A stretch of DNA of 63,461 nt from Bacteroidia bacterium (GCA_030427245.1 JAUHXA010000039.1:1-63461); one strand, 5' to 3'. Positions 6,953 through 15,739 are shown, counted from the first letter of the stretch. The notes: generated by a model not told the origin, from the letters alone. Made by a program: numbers and translations.

Positions 6953-8653
6953 TTACTTTTCAATCATCAACTTTTCGCTTCCAATCCGTTTACCTTCAAC
7001 TTGGATTTCCACCAAATACATTCCACTACTCAAGCCTTCAATGGATAATTCAGGCGTTTCACGTTCCACTATTGAAGTCAAAACCAACTGTCCAAGAGCA
7101 TTATAAACCTGTACTTCAATAGGAGTATTGAAGGAGGCAGCTTCGCCTTTGAAGTCAAAATAAAGATGGGAAGCAGTGGGGTTGGGATACAAGACAAGTA
7201 GATTTTTTTCAAGAAGGGATTCTTCAATGCCTACGCCAAAATCTCCGTAACGCTGAGCATAGATGCCATCATAACTTCCATCCTGCGCAACCACCTCATC
7301 ACCAACTTGACCACTCTGCCACGCCACAACAAAATTCCCGTCATCGTCCATACCTACACTTGGAAAGGTTTGATAACCTTGAGTGTAGGTATTGACTTGA
7401 AGTTCATCGCCATTGCGACTGCCGTCACTATTGAAGTGCTGTAAGTAAATTCCGTAATCACTTTCGCCTTGATTGCTCGTCCATGTAATCACAAAATCTC
7501 CATCATTGTCCATAGCTACTTTTGCAGCACCTTGTCCAGAAGTAGTATAAGTATTGACTTGGAATTCGTCGCCATTGCGACTGCCATCACTGTTGTAGCG
7601 TTGTGCATAGACTCCGTAATAATCTCCATCTTGACCATCGCTATGCCATGCAATGACAAAATCTCCATCACTGTCTATTCCTATGCTTGGAAATGCTTGA
7701 TAACCAGTTGTATGACTATTAACTTGAAATTCGTCACCATTAGGACTGCCGTCACTATTGTAGCGCTTTGCGTAAATTCCGTATTCGCTCCCATCCTGTT
7801 CATAACTATTCCAAGCAATCACAAAATCACCATCATCATTCATCGCTACAGCTGGCAACAATTGGCTATCATTTGTATGGGTATTGACCTGAAACTCCTC
7901 TCCATTGAGGCTACCATCGCTGTTGTAGCGCTGTGCATAAATCCCAAAGTAACTTCCATCTTGATCATAACTACTCCAAGCAATGACAAAATCCCCGTCA
8001 CTGTCCATCCCAACACTTGGAAAAACTTGATAATTACCGGGATGGGTATTGACTCTAAACTCACCGCCATTTGGGATTCCATCCTTATTGTAACGCTGTG
8101 CATAAATGCTATAATAACTTCCATCTTGGTATTCGCTCTGCCACGCAATGACAAAATCTCCATCACTGTCCATGGCTACACTCGGGCGATATTGATAGCC
8201 TTCGGTGAAGGTATTTACTTTGAACTCGTCGCCATTGGGACTGCCATCCCTGTTATAGAGCTGTGCATAGACGCTGTAATCACTTCCATCTTGGTATTCA
8301 CTGTGCCACACAACCACAAAATCTCCATCACTGTCCATGGCTACACTTGGAATGGATTGATAACCCATAGTGTGGGTATTGACTTGGAATTCACCACCAT
8401 TGGGAACGGGGGTTTGGGCTTGTAGGAAGTCGGGGTTGACTCCCAAGAGAGTCAGAGAAAAGGTGGCAGCTATGCCGAGTCTTTGAAGCTGAGATTCAAA
8501 ACGGTGTAAGCGTTGGAGCCAGGAGGTTTGCTCTTTTGGAGAGAACTGATGCCACTTTCCTTGTTGCCATTTTTTTTGGAGTCGCTGACAGAACTTTTGA
8601 TAAGCACTCCATTTTCGTTTGTGTAAAATCGAAGAAATAAATTTATTGTTCAT
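6953..8653 (-). CDS. Secreted T9SS protein with ~50-residue WHS/QDG repeats
   Basis: 566 residues. From about residue 85 to 470 there are seven or eight repeats of ~48-52 residues of the form GxEFQVNTHTxGYQxxPSVA-MDSDGDFVIAWxS-xxQDGSxYGIYAQRYNxDGS. These probably form a beta-propeller-like or beta-solenoid array at the cell surface. The C-terminus is a T9SS type A sorting domain (LYPNPTASHLYFDF ... SSGMYLVEIQVEG). The N-terminus is odd: some 60 strongly basic, aromatic residues (KFCQRLQKKWQQGKWHQF) precede the hydrophobic signal core LGIAATFSLTLLG and an A-x-A-like site (LQAQ). Ligand unknown. Transcribed alone, between two terminators. Confidence 0.75.
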   Translation of the reverse strand: MNNKFISSILHKRKWSAYQKFCQRLQKKWQQGKWHQFSPKEQTSWLQRLHRFESQLQRLGIAATFSLTLLGVNPDFLQAQTPVPNGGEFQVNTHTMGYQSIPSVAMDSDGDFVVVWHSEYQDGSDYSVYAQLYNRDGSPNGDEFKVNTFTEGYQYRPSVAMDSDGDFVIAWQSEYQDGSYYSIYAQRYNKDGIPNGGEFRVNTHPGNYQVFPSVGMDSDGDFVIAWSSYDQDGSYFGIYAQRYNSDGSLNGEEFQVNTHTNDSQLLPAVAMNDDGDFVIAWNSYEQDGSEYGIYAKRYNSDGSPNGDEFQVNSHTTGYQAFPSIGIDSDGDFVIAWHSDGQDGDYYGVYAQRYNSDGSRNGDEFQVNTYTTSGQGAAKVAMDNDGDFVITWTSNQGESDYGIYLQHFNSDGSRNGDELQVNTYTQGYQTFPSVGMDDDGNFVVAWQSGQVGDEVVAQDGSYDGIYAQRYGDFGVGIEESLLEKNLLVLYPNPTASHLYFDFKGEAASFNTPIEVQVYNALGQLVLTSIVERETPELSIEGLSSGMYLVEIQVEGKRIGSEKLMIEK

Positions 8654-8739
8654 AATGAGGTTCGTTGAATTAATGGTTAAAAATAAGATTTGATGTATTT
8701 TATGAGTTATTTATTTTTATAAAGATATTATTTTTTAAT

Positions 8740-8827
8740 AAAACTTCAAAACTTCAAAACTTCAAAACTTCAAAACTTCAAAACTTCAAAACTTCAAAAC
8801 TTCAAAACTTCAAAACTTCAAAACTTG
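8740..8827. repeat. Octanucleotide tandem repeat (AAAACTTC)n
   Basis: Ten perfect copies of AAAACTTC (8740-8819) plus one copy with a final G. The array lies in the leader between a terminator and the start of the 6953-8653 gene, about 85 bp upstream of its start codon. The period of 8 makes it prone to slippage, so it could vary promoter spacing or mRNA leader length between cells. It is not a CRISPR: there are no spacers. Confidence 0.9.
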
Positions 8828-8850
8828 AAATCAACTTGTTCTTCAAAGAG

Positions 8851-8890
8851 ATATAAAAAAGAGTCCGCATTGCATACTGCAAGCGGACTC
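8851..8890 (-). terminator. Intrinsic terminator after the subtilisin-like protease gene
   Basis: Stem GAGTCCGC (8861-8868) / GCGGACTC (8883-8890) with an inner TTGCA/TGCAA pair. On the minus strand it is followed by TTTTTT. Confidence 0.85.
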
Positions 8891-8933
8891 TACCTTTTAT
8901 CAATCACAGCACTGACAATGCTGCAACTGTTAC

Positions 8934-11900
8934 CTATTTGACAATTGCAAACTTGATGTAAACAGCCTCTTGGTTATCCAAAGCTACTTTAGCTATGTAA
9001 ACTGTGGCTGGAAGATCGGTTACGTCTATGATAGATGATTGACTGTCATGCGTTTTTATGGATTGAAGTTGCTTTCCTGCCATATCAAATATTTCTACCA
9101 TTGCAGTTGTATGTACTGCGCCGAATTGGATATTCAATAGATTCGTTGCAGGATTTGGATAGAGTGTAATGTCTGTTTGAATATTGGTATCCAAACTTCG
9201 TTTACCTTTTCCATCTTCCAAATCTTTTCCTCCTCCGTCTCCAACTTCTTCTACTTCTCCATCATTTGGAATTTGGCAAGCGAGACACTCTTGATCGCTG
9301 AGATACGTGAATATCTTAGGTAAGGTGACAGTTGATTTGGTTCCATCGGCACAAATGGCAGTTACGGTAATTACGTATTCTTGACAAGTAAAGAAACAGC
9401 CTGCATCTGCTAAAGAGATATAAGTAGTACCTTCATCTACTTCAAAGTGACAAGTGTTTGGCGCACATCCTGCGTAGTTGTGTACGATGTCTATCTCATA
9501 AGTGACTGCTCCATTTGGATCCCAAGTCACCAAGATGTCTTCTTCTACGGTATAGGTTTGTACAACACCATTGAGGTTGAATTTAGGACAACAATCTTTG
9601 GTTGTTTTACAACATTTAGCTTTGTAGTCCTTGATACTGCGCTTACATACAAGCTCTTCTTTATAGTAGATAAACAAAGTCGCTCCATAAGTGCTTCCGT
9701 CAGGAATACACAATGGGTTTTGGTTTACGATGATGGATTGATTGTAATCCCACCATATTGTAAAGGTATAGTCACCCAAAGCGCCTGGAACGATAGGGTC
9801 TCCTGCTGCATTCACCATCGTAACACAGACCTCTTCCCCTTTGCAGGATTCAACTATAGAGAACTCACAATTGATACATTCCAAATCTTTCACTTCCCCT
9901 GTAATATAAAAGTGACAACATTCAGTTGGAACGTTCAAGTCAATACCATAAGTGATGTGAACTTCGTATTCAGTACCTACTGGCAAGGATACGCAGTTGG
10001 CATCTACAATATCTCCTGTAGTTCCATTCAAAATGTCCCAGTTGATGTCTATCCAATCTAATCCCGAAGGATCTATGGCTACTCCATTGATGAGAACTTT
10101 CACAATTGTTTCGTATCCGACACACTCTTGAATGACTTCAATTTTAGCATCGTCACAGTCACATTCTTCATCTACTACAATGGTTACTTCATCTCCTCCA
10201 TAACATTCTGTGGCAGGATCAAAGACCGTTACAGTATAAGTTGTTGTTTCGAGTGGGCAAGCAATAGGCGTGGCACTAGTCGGATCGTCCAAACCATCTG
10301 TTGGTGTCCAACTTATGACAGAACCTGCTGGGGCATTGACGGATAATTGAGTACAGGTAAACTGACAAATGGTATCTTGTGGCGAATCAATCGTGATGTC
10401 CAATTTGCCTTCTGCAATCAAATCCAGTTCGTAGTGACAGCAAATGAGTGGGTCGAGATTGTAAATCACTCCAACCTTCAATGTATAAGCTTCTCCATTT
10501 GGATACAGCACAGGATTGTCGTTTACATAATCTACCGAAGTTCCATCCCAAGTAATGGTATAACTTGGATTGGTAGCACTTGGATCAATTGGCACTCCAT
10601 TGATGTAAGCTGTGAGTAATACACCATCAGCTGTACAAACTCCTTCAACGGTGATGATGTCTTCACATTCTGGTGGTTCACATGGAACAACTACCACCGT
10701 TACATCGGCAGAAGTAGTACAGCCAGTTCCTGCGTCATAAACCGTTACGGTATAAGTGGTGGTTTCGTCAGGACATGCGGTTGGGTTATAGCTATTGGGG
10801 TCACTTAGCCCGTATGCTGGTTCCCAAATTACATAGTCGCCTCCCACTACATCAGCGATTAATTCTGTGCATTTGCCATAACAAATCGTATCTTGGTCGG
10901 CAGAAGCGGTTATCTCAAGACAAGGATGAATAGAGATGTTATCAATCAATATCGCTCCTGCGATTGTACTGGTCCCTGCATAAGTAGGATAAATCAATAA
11001 ATGAAAATCGGAAGCAGGAGCAATAAAGCTCGTTTGTCTATGGTGTTGACCTACTGGATCAAATGGATCACTCCATAACCCTAAACCAGTGACATCGGGA
11101 TTTAAATTGACCAATTGATCTACTAAAAATCCTGTACCTGAAGTATTAGTCCCTCCTGCTACAAGTCTAAAATCGACAGAAACAGTGTCGTTTGCAGAAG
11201 CATAATCGTACTCCATACAGTACAAAGTTCCCGGAGTTAGATTAAGATGTTCTATGGTTATTACTGCTTCACCATTCGAGCTTGCTGAATCCCACATTCT
11301 AAGATGATTTTCTTCTGCCTCTATATTGGAAAATAAATGAGGAGACCCCCAAGCATCTTCCCAACCACAAACTTCATTGAAAACGAAAGGGTTTCCATTA
11401 CTATAAGTAGTCAAAGAGGCTAAAGCCGAAGTTTCAAAATCTCCATTGGGAACTAACTCACACTGTTCTGGAGTACAATCATTTTCCTTCGATGGCTCAC
11501 AAAGCAATGCCGCATCTGCTTGTATCAAACCATCTCCCAAAAATCCTCCTAACCCTGGATTGTTTGCATCTATGTTCATGGCACTTTCTTGTAAACAAAG
11601 TGTGACGGTATTTGGGTTGGTGTTTGGATTTCCACCATGTTCACACAAATACAAAGCCACCAATCCTGCTACAATAGGACTTGCCATAGAAGTACCGTCC
11701 CATGAATCATAATTACTAATACCTGTTGCTATACTGCTCAAAATTCCTACACCTGGAGCCATGACATCTACGCCCCATCCATAATTGGAAAAAGAAGCTT
11801 TCTCATCGTTTTGGTCGCTTGCTCCAACGCCGATTACATTGTTGTACCCAGCAGGATAAGCCACAAAAGGGGCATTGTCATTTCCGACTGCTGCAACGCA

Positions 11901-12809
11901 CACTATACCTGCATTGTAAGCTTGACTCATGATAGCGTCATGAGTAGCCGAATAGCCATAACCTCCCCAAGACATATTGATTACATCTACGCCTTGACCA
12001 ATAGCATACAATACTCCATCGTAAGGATTGTCTAAACCACCTGGCGAAGTATTTCCGTCACTCTTAGTTTTGATGGGCATAATCATGGCATGATGCCCCA
12101 TTGAAGCGATACCATTCGTATTGTTGGTTGCTGCTCCTGCAATTCCTGCTACGTGCGTGCCGTGTGAAAAGTATGGGTTGGTGACAGTGGAAGGTGGGTT
12201 GGGGTCAGCATCGTTGTCTGCAACATCAAAGCCGCCTGTTATTTTACTAGCCAAATCTTCATGTGTGGTCAATACTGCATCATCTACGATGGCTATCACC
12301 ATATTGCTTCCACCACAATCGTTGGTCATCCAAGCATCTTCTGCATTGATATGCGGTAAGTACCATTGTTGGGGATAAAGTATATCATTTGGTGCAGTAA
12401 AGGTTTCTACTGCTGGAATTTTTTCGCTGTAGGTTGTAGCAGATAGGTTATTGAAGGCTCTAATCAAGTCTTCCGCACTGCGATTTTCTGCAAAATGTAC
12501 CTTGTAAGTTCTACTAAGCGCATCTTCGCCTTTCCAATATTTGAAGGCTATTTCGATACGAGTAATGTTGTAAGAGTTAACGATGGCTGCCAAACCCTGT
12601 ACTTGGTTCAACTCGCTGTTTCTTACATTGTCGGGATTGTCAAATGTAGGAACTTCTACGTTCTCATTCACCTGCCAATAGAGTGTGTTGGGTACATACT
12701 TGACGAGATGTTCAGAAATACCTTGGTCTACGGAAGTTTGTGCAGACAACTGACTGCAACAAAGTAGGAGAAAGGCTCCAATGAGAGCCAAAGGATAAAA
12801 TTTTTTCAT
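8934..12809 (-). CDS. Secreted subtilisin-like serine protease (S8) with T9SS sorting domain
   Basis: 1291 residues with signal peptide MKKFYPLALIGAFLLLCCSQ...AQT. A prodomain-like region to about residue 150 precedes a subtilase domain with the full triad: Asp in VAIVDDAVLTTHED (~172), His in SHGTHVAGIAGA (~217) and Ser in GTSMASPIVAGLVALYL (~373), plus the oxyanion Asn in AAVGNDNAP. Next come a jelly-roll-like segment (DFETSALASLTTYSN onward) and several cysteine-rich PKD/Ig-like repeats with the pattern TxCPxETTTYTVTVxD. The C-terminus is a T9SS sorting domain (LYPNPATNLLNIQF). It probably acts outside the cell as a protease or adhesin-protease. It lies downstream of the RiPP operon on the same strand but 338 bp away and is likely transcribed separately. 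Confidence 0.88.
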   Translation of the reverse strand: MKKFYPLALIGAFLLLCCSQLSAQTSVDQGISEHLVKYVPNTLYWQVNENVEVPTFDNPDNVRNSELNQVQGLAAIVNSYNITRIEIAFKYWKGEDALSRTYKVHFAENRSAEDLIRAFNNLSATTYSEKIPAVETFTAPNDILYPQQWYLPHINAEDAWMTNDCGGSNMVIAIVDDAVLTTHEDLASKITGGFDVADNDADPNPPSTVTNPYFSHGTHVAGIAGAATNNTNGIASMGHHAMIMPIKTKSDGNTSPGGLDNPYDGVLYAIGQGVDVINMSWGGYGYSATHDAIMSQAYNAGIVCVAAVGNDNAPFVAYPAGYNNVIGVGASDQNDEKASFSNYGWGVDVMAPGVGILSSIATGISNYDSWDGTSMASPIVAGLVALYLCEHGGNPNTNPNTVTLCLQESAMNIDANNPGLGGFLGDGLIQADAALLCEPSKENDCTPEQCELVPNGDFETSALASLTTYSNGNPFVFNEVCGWEDAWGSPHLFSNIEAEENHLRMWDSASSNGEAVITIEHLNLTPGTLYCMEYDYASANDTVSVDFRLVAGGTNTSGTGFLVDQLVNLNPDVTGLGLWSDPFDPVGQHHRQTSFIAPASDFHLLIYPTYAGTSTIAGAILIDNISIHPCLEITASADQDTICYGKCTELIADVVGGDYVIWEPAYGLSDPNSYNPTACPDETTTYTVTVYDAGTGCTTSADVTVVVVPCEPPECEDIITVEGVCTADGVLLTAYINGVPIDPSATNPSYTITWDGTSVDYVNDNPVLYPNGEAYTLKVGVIYNLDPLICCHYELDLIAEGKLDITIDSPQDTICQFTCTQLSVNAPAGSVISWTPTDGLDDPTSATPIACPLETTTYTVTVFDPATECYGGDEVTIVVDEECDCDDAKIEVIQECVGYETIVKVLINGVAIDPSGLDWIDINWDILNGTTGDIVDANCVSLPVGTEYEVHITYGIDLNVPTECCHFYITGEVKDLECINCEFSIVESCKGEEVCVTMVNAAGDPIVPGALGDYTFTIWWDYNQSIIVNQNPLCIPDGSTYGATLFIYYKEELVCKRSIKDYKAKCCKTTKDCCPKFNLNGVVQTYTVEEDILVTWDPNGAVTYEIDIVHNYAGCAPNTCHFEVDEGTTYISLADAGCFFTCQEYVITVTAICADGTKSTVTLPKIFTYLSDQECLACQIPNDGEVEEVGDGGGKDLEDGKGKRSLDTNIQTDITLYPNPATNLLNIQFGAVHTTAMVEIFDMAGKQLQSIKTHDSQSSIIDVTDLPATVYIAKVALDNQEAVYIKFAIVK

Positions 12810-13147
12810 CTTTGATTTGATTAATTTGGTTTAAATAATTAGGTAGATTCTCCAACAGTTGTGGAGTATTACTTTCAATGCTAATTTAGGCTAGTTTGAA
12901 TTTGTTTTTTGTCACACTTTTGCAGCCTTATTCAACTGTTGAAGTAGCTGTATAATAGGGAAGGGAAGTTGTGGTTTAGATATTTAACCTTGTGAGGAAG
13001 AGTTTGGCTGTGGATTATTTGGAAGTATGAAATGCTCTTAATGCCTCTGAGATAGAGTTGTTTAGATTGGGTGTTTTATAGTCACAATCGTTATTGTTAC
13101 AGAATTGAGGGAATGTTCTATTTTTTTTGCTTTGCTTTTAGGAAAAT
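12810..13147. other. Intergenic region between RiPP operon and protease gene
   Basis: No open frame of interest on either strand. It contains a small hairpin CTCCA-ACAGTTG-TGGAG near 12851-12867 and presumably the promoter of the protease gene, but no convincing TAnnTTTG box is seen. Confidence 0.5.
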
Positions 13148-14212
13148 TTAATTGGAAGGAGGGGTGTTCTTTTGAAGGTTTTCTTTGGAGTTGGATTCCC
13201 ATTGTGCGGAATAGGGGTTGTAATGGCATTTTTTAGGTTTGCTAAAGATGTTTTGAGGATTCTGTATGTATGCTCTGCAATCGGTACAAATGTACCTGAA
13301 TTCACAATCCTTGCAGGTGTCTATCTGATCTTTGTTAATTTGCCACGAATCCTTGAAGCTTGTTTTTTGGAGGGCGTTCAGGAGAGAGATTTCTTTGTGA
13401 TTGCCGTAAGATTTGGGCATGGATGGACAGTTTTTGATATTGCCTTTTTCGTCAATAGAGATTTTTCTGTTTAGACAGGTATTGTTGGACTGGGCTTCGG
13501 TAAAATGACTCAGGTTTGGAGAAAAGTAAATGGGGTGGACGATTCCACAATGATGTTTGTTGTCAATCACCTTTTGGATGAATAGTACGCTGGCATGGGT
13601 TTCTATGGGGAGCTTACAAACTTTGTCTTCTGGGGCAGAATGAAAGATGAGCTGTATTATTCGTGGAAACTGATTGACAAGATTGGTTATTTCAGATACA
13701 GACCATTCATCAGAAAAAGGAAGAGTAATGGTGAGGTGTTGTAACCGACTGAGTTGGAAATAACGCAGAATAGAATGTAGTTGAGTTGGAGGAACGGGAG
13801 AGTATGTCCGCATTTCTAAGGCTTTGCATCCGAGTAAATCCAGTTCTTTTTGGATTTTTTGGTAATCGTGTGTGGAATGTGCATCGCTGTCAATTATGGC
13901 ATTGGTGATGAGGGCAGGGTGATTCCATTCCAAACTTATGTCTGGGAATCTATTGGGTTCGTTGGTCCAAAATCCCCATTCGCTTTTGGTGAGCAAACCT
14001 AGGTATTGATCAATGCCCTGATCGTATTCGTTGTGGTAAGCGGCCTTAACTTCTGCTACTGAATGTGTTTGTAACTTTTGAAGGATATCATACAATAAGT
14101 TGGGAATAAAGCGGTAGGTATTTCTTTGTAAGTCACAGATAATGCTACGAGAAGCACCTTTTACAGGAATACAATTGGCAAATAATTGGAAGTGTTTTTT
14201 TTGTTCAAGCAT
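13148..14212 (-). CDS. SPASM-domain peptide maturase of a grasp-with-spasm RiPP system (GwsS-like)
   Basis: 354 residues. The N-terminus (FANCIPVKGASRSIICDLQR, then YRFIPNLLYDIL) resembles the entry region of peptide-maturing radical SAM proteins, but no CxxxCxxC cluster-binding motif is present, so the radical chemistry is missing. The C-terminal third is a SPASM-type iron-sulfur domain: C at NTCLNRK, C at IKNCPS, then DTCKDCEFRYICTDCRA and a final KKCHYN. That architecture, next to an ATP-grasp ligase, is what I recall for the 'grasp-with-spasm' family. It probably binds or presents the precursor. It overlaps the upstream 82-residue gene by 8 bases, implying translational coupling. Family call firm; biochemical role inferred. 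Confidence 0.8.
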   Translation of the reverse strand: MLEQKKHFQLFANCIPVKGASRSIICDLQRNTYRFIPNLLYDILQKLQTHSVAEVKAAYHNEYDQGIDQYLGLLTKSEWGFWTNEPNRFPDISLEWNHPALITNAIIDSDAHSTHDYQKIQKELDLLGCKALEMRTYSPVPPTQLHSILRYFQLSRLQHLTITLPFSDEWSVSEITNLVNQFPRIIQLIFHSAPEDKVCKLPIETHASVLFIQKVIDNKHHCGIVHPIYFSPNLSHFTEAQSNNTCLNRKISIDEKGNIKNCPSMPKSYGNHKEISLLNALQKTSFKDSWQINKDQIDTCKDCEFRYICTDCRAYIQNPQNIFSKPKKCHYNPYSAQWESNSKENLQKNTPPSN

Positions 14213-14453
14213 CCTCTTTTACTACGTTATTTTTAAAAGAAACCATTCGAGAAATGGGTTTATAGAAAGCAGTACAGTAATATTGTTCTTCTTCGTGAAA
14301 AGGACTTCTGACTGTTTTTGGAGGTTTGGCGGCCTTGTCTTTTTGAAGTAATTGGTAAAAAGCAGGAAGTTGCTTCAAGGTTTCATTAGGAATAATGTCT
14401 TTGAGTGTTCTTGGAATGGTTTCAGTAGGGGTTATTTTTGTTGAATCAGCCAT
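14205..14453 (-). CDS. 82-residue protein of unknown function inside the RiPP operon
   Basis: It starts at ATG 14451-14453 inside the last codons of the ATP-grasp gene (22-bp overlap) and ends inside the start of the SPASM gene (8-bp overlap), so all three are coupled. The sequence is MADSTKITPTETIPRTLK, then IIPNETLKQLPAFYQLLQKD, a lysine/proline-rich linker (AAKPPKTVRSP), then HEEEQYYCTAFYKPISRMV. There is no signal peptide, no KGG leader and only one cysteine. It could be a precursor-recognition or chaperone subunit, or a second substrate (threonines in the first part, glutamates in HEEEQ). I do not recognise the family. The double overlap is the main evidence that it is real and belongs to the system. 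Confidence 0.65.
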   Translation of the reverse strand: MADSTKITPTETIPRTLKDIIPNETLKQLPAFYQLLQKDKAAKPPKTVRSPFHEEEQYYCTAFYKPISRMVSFKNNVVKEDA

Positions 14454-15409
14454 GCTGCTATTTTTTTTTCTAAATAATAATTACATGGTTTAGAGACCAT
14501 GCCAAATTGACCATTGGGGTTTACCTCCAAAAAATAGTAATTTCCGTCTTTGGCTCGTATAAAGTCCAATGAGCCACTATTTAGCTCCAATATAGCCATT
14601 AATTTTTGTATCCTTTCAGTTATTTGCTTAGGTAGTGAGTAAGGAACAGTGCGATTGGGATTGGTACGATTGTATCTTCGATAGTCTAAGGCTGTTTGTT
14701 GGTCTAATTGCGAGAAAATAGCCATGCTATGACACTCTCCATCTATGTAGAAAGTTCGGATTTCGTATTCTTTATCTATTTTTTCTTGCACCAACATCGG
14801 AAAAAAGCTGGAAGGCAATGAGTCAATGATTTCGGTTGTAAGTACGGCTGTAAAACCTGCGTAGAAGACTTTGTCAATCACGAATCCACGTGAACGAAAA
14901 ACGGCTTTGACTATCAAATTAGGGTGTGTTTTTTTGAAGTCGAGCAACTTATTTTTATCATTGGTAACCAATGTTGGAGGAACTTTAAATCCCAGTTTTT
15001 GAGCAGTATGCAGTTGGTAAGGTTTATTGATTTCTTTTTTGGAAGGATGGTTAAGCCATTTTTTCTCCAATAAATGATAAAAGGCAAAATTGTATGCCTC
15101 CAATTCGTGTAGGGTATGATTTTCAATGTCCCTTTTTATTTGCAGATCTTCAATGCCATTGAGGTTAGGAGGCTCCTGTGTTTTGGTTTTTCTGAACCAT
15201 ACCGCAGTGATATCTTCTTCATTTATGGAGGTATTGTTTTTTTCTAAGCCCAGTGATATGTGGTCATTTCCAAGCTGTATAGAGGTAGGTAGTTTGTGTA
15301 TTTCTCCGTCATTGATTCTGAAGAAATGGGTCTGATAGGAGTCGAGCCAATCTATTACCTCACAAGTGGAAGCTTCTCCCATTTTACTGAAAATCAATAT
15401 TGCGCCCAT
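14432..15409 (-). CDS. ATP-grasp peptide ligase of a grasp-with-spasm RiPP system (GwsG-like)
   Basis: 325 residues, starting MGAILIFSKMGEAST. The N-terminal pre-ATP-grasp part includes ITAVWFRKTK, typical of graspetide (microviridin-type) ligases. The ATP-grasp core follows: KKEINKPYQLHTAQKLGFKV, VKAVFRSRGFVID, MLVQEKIDKEYEIRTFYIDG, and a metal-binding end DFIRAKDGNYYFLEVNPNGQ (the E-V-N-P-N-G-Q motif). Enzymes of this class join Ser/Thr or Lys side chains of a core peptide to Asp/Glu side chains through omega-ester or omega-amide bonds. The 56-residue precursor lies 130 bp upstream on the same strand. Family recognition strong; the product structure cannot be read from sequence. Confidence 0.85.
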   Translation of the reverse strand: MGAILIFSKMGEASTCEVIDWLDSYQTHFFRINDGEIHKLPTSIQLGNDHISLGLEKNNTSINEEDITAVWFRKTKTQEPPNLNGIEDLQIKRDIENHTLHELEAYNFAFYHLLEKKWLNHPSKKEINKPYQLHTAQKLGFKVPPTLVTNDKNKLLDFKKTHPNLIVKAVFRSRGFVIDKVFYAGFTAVLTTEIIDSLPSSFFPMLVQEKIDKEYEIRTFYIDGECHSMAIFSQLDQQTALDYRRYNRTNPNRTVPYSLPKQITERIQKLMAILELNSGSLDFIRAKDGNYYFLEVNPNGQFGMVSKPCNYYLEKKIAAWLIQQK

Positions 15410-15451
15410 GTTTATTTATAGAGTTATTCCAATATTCAATTTTGATTCTAA

Positions 15452-15518
15452 TAAAAAAAGGGAAAGTAAACACATTCATAAAATAGACAATAGTATAAAA
15501 TGATGTTAACTTTCCCTT
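15452..15518 (-). terminator. Stem-loop attenuator between RiPP precursor and maturation genes
   Basis: On the minus strand, AAGGGAAAGT (complement of 15509-15518) pairs with ACTTTCCCTT (complement of 15459-15468) across a loop of about 40 bases and is followed by a run of seven T (15453-15459). It lies just after the precursor stop. A leaky terminator here would give more precursor than enzyme mRNA, a common RiPP operon arrangement. The long loop makes it weaker than a standard terminator. Confidence 0.55.
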
Positions 15519-15539
15519 AATATTGAGAGGGTTGAAGTA

Positions 15540-15710
15540 TCAATCTTCACCCATATTCATACCATCAATATAGGTAGTCCAAGATTCGTGGTGGCGATAA
15601 GGCGCATCTTCCCAAAGTCCACTTATATATTTTTGACCACCTTTGACGTTTTCTTTATTAATTTCGAAAGCTTCAAATTTTTCTTGCAATGCATCTTGAT
15701 TTTTTTTCAT
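15540..15710 (-). CDS. RiPP precursor peptide with KGG leader (graspetide-like)
   Basis: 56 residues, ATG 15708-15710 to TGA 15540-15542. The leader MKKNQDALQEKFEAFEIN-KENVKGG has the alternating F/I pattern and GG cleavage site of peptides exported by C39-peptidase ABC transporters. The core after GG begins QKYISGLWEDAPYRHHESW and ends TTYIDGMNMGED. It offers Ser, Thr and Lys as nucleophiles and several Asp/Glu as acceptors for ATP-grasp crosslinking, and is rich in W/Y/H. It is the first gene of the operon that continues with the ATP-grasp ligase. No C39 transporter is in this window, so export must use a protein encoded elsewhere. Confidence 0.85.
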   Translation of the reverse strand: MKKNQDALQEKFEAFEINKENVKGGQKYISGLWEDAPYRHHESWTTYIDGMNMGED

Positions 15711-15739
15711 AATGATGAAAATTTATTTATGGTGAGTGC

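Noticed and set aside
7469-8425. 318-codon open frame on the plus strand
   Set aside because: It is antisense to the repeat-rich T9SS protein; its length follows from the repeated sequence and it has no domain-like content.
8740-8827. Possible CRISPR-like array
   Set aside because: Repeats are 8 bp, contiguous and without spacers; no cas genes in the window.
9447-10061. 204-codon open frame on the plus strand
   Set aside because: Antisense to the cysteine-rich repeats of the protease gene; no start signals or recognisable protein.
8934-12809. Subtilisin-like protease as leader peptidase of the RiPP
   Set aside because: It has a signal peptide and a T9SS sorting domain, lies 338 bp beyond the operon, and a KGG leader is normally removed by a C39 transporter.
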